Origin: Chromatiales bacterium
GTDB lineage: Bacteria; Pseudomonadota; Gammaproteobacteria; Thiohalomonadales; Thiohalomonadaceae
Reading direction: 5' to 3'
Assembly: GCA_003251535.1 (NCBI GenBank)
Contig: QKFD01000024.1
Coordinates: forward strand, 33,837-97,836
DNA length: 64,000 bases
The notes beneath the pieces were generated by a model, which was not told the DNA's origin, made no database searches, and saw only the letters and a program-made list of their open reading frames with translations. Position numbers and translations under genes: made by a program. Shown here piece by piece: positions 63,802 through 64,000 of the stretch. The stretch's first letter is position 1. The number at the start of each line of letters is the position of its first letter.

Positions 63802-64000
63802 TTACTTGCAGATCAGCTCAGCCGGGTTGCCAGCGCGGAAACCACCCGCCTCGGTGAAGAAACCGGGCTTGGTGATGTCAGCCATCTTCGGCACTGGCTT
63901 GCCGCCGTAGGGGTCGATGGAACCTTCGGGGGTGGTGCGGATGGGGAACTTGAAGCGCTTCATGGTGCCGTTGCGGAACTTGATGGTCCACATGATGGAG
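63802..64000 (-). CDS. aprB: Adenylylsulfate reductase beta subunit, C-terminus only
   Basis: The last 66 or so residues; the N-terminus with its two [4Fe-4S] motifs lies beyond the right edge. IMWTIKFRNGTMKRFKFPIRTT and PYGGKPVPKMADI match the AprB C-terminal extension that wraps around AprA. The open frame continues past the window edge, so a start at the internal ATG 63993 is not real. It is in an operon with aprA. Confidence 0.92.
   Translation of the reverse strand, partial: SIMWTIKFRNGTMKRFKFPIRTTPEGSIDPYGGKPVPKMADITKPGFFTEAGGFRAGNPAELICK

Noticed and set aside
61742..63910. 722-residue plus-strand open frame antisense to aprA/aprB
   Set aside because: The minus strand encodes unmistakable AprA and AprB; the plus frame is a shadow with no motif.

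Overview
This 64 kb window is dense (about one gene per kb), GC-rich and operon-organised. It reads as part of the chromosome of an autotrophic sulfur-oxidising gammaproteobacterium, probably Chromatiales-like. Evidence: a dissimilatory APS reductase (aprA complete, aprB cut by the right edge), a QmoA-QmoB-HdrC-HdrB electron-transfer operon, CbbQ/CbbO RuBisCO-activase-type genes, cytochrome c', several di-heme peroxidases, and typical gammaproteobacterial housekeeping blocks (gpmI-envC-ctp, grxC-trxC-secB-gpsA, yggX, rsd/algQ, thiC under a TPP riboswitch). There are no rRNA or tRNA genes, no CRISPR array, no insertion sequence and no phage genes, so I see no sign of recent transfer.

Layout. 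0-10.7 kb: a truncated polysaccharide deacetylase, a methyltransferase, a small MreB-like protein, a large hybrid histidine kinase overlapping an HD-GYP response regulator, a YbaL-type cation/proton antiporter and a tandem universal stress protein. 10.7-19 kb: the energy block, qmoAB-hdrCB (minus) divergent from cbbQ-cbbO (plus). 19-25 kb: a cardiolipin-synthase-like enzyme, a phosphoesterase, moaC divergent from moaD-moaE, a periplasmic PEBP protein and an RDD/SpoIIM membrane pair. 25-36 kb: a di-heme peroxidase, an orphan HPPD-like VOC protein, an M48 protease, a protein with a PEP-CTERM-like sorting tail, a PCMT methyltransferase, thiC, cytochrome c' divergent from a b561-type cytochrome, and an LpxH-like enzyme.

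36-44.5 kb: an AmmeMemoRadiSam-type radical SAM enzyme coupled to an ATP-grasp protein, an A-type Fe-S carrier divergent from yggX, a MerB-like protein, rsd, and an exosortase H-type cluster (exosortase, associated membrane protein, Sel1 lipoprotein). 44.5-51 kb: a Fur-box-controlled five-gene operon (imelysin, di-heme oxidoreductase, imelysin, DUF1513, MauG/CcpA). 51-61 kb: cell-envelope and redox housekeeping genes, including an ArsR regulator with the two cysteines (C42, C108) of BigR/SqrR persulfide sensors beside DUF2892 and rhodanese genes. 61.7-64 kb: aprA and the end of aprB.

How the parts fit: Apr oxidises sulfite to APS in the reverse dissimilatory direction. Qmo/Hdr proteins would take those electrons, the ArsR-rhodanese-glutaredoxin-thioredoxin block would handle sulfane sulfur and thiol redox, and CbbQO would keep RuBisCO active for carbon fixation. 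The points most worth a second look are the BigR/SqrR-like sensor and a recurring TTAGA-N4/5-TCTAA palindrome; the lack of a membrane Qmo subunit; an HPPD-like enzyme with an intact metal triad but an unfamiliar N-terminal half; a MoaD whose terminal Gly-Gly is masked by two extra residues; the separated exosortase and candidate substrate; and the AmrS/ATP-grasp pair. All family assignments come from reading the sequence without a database search.
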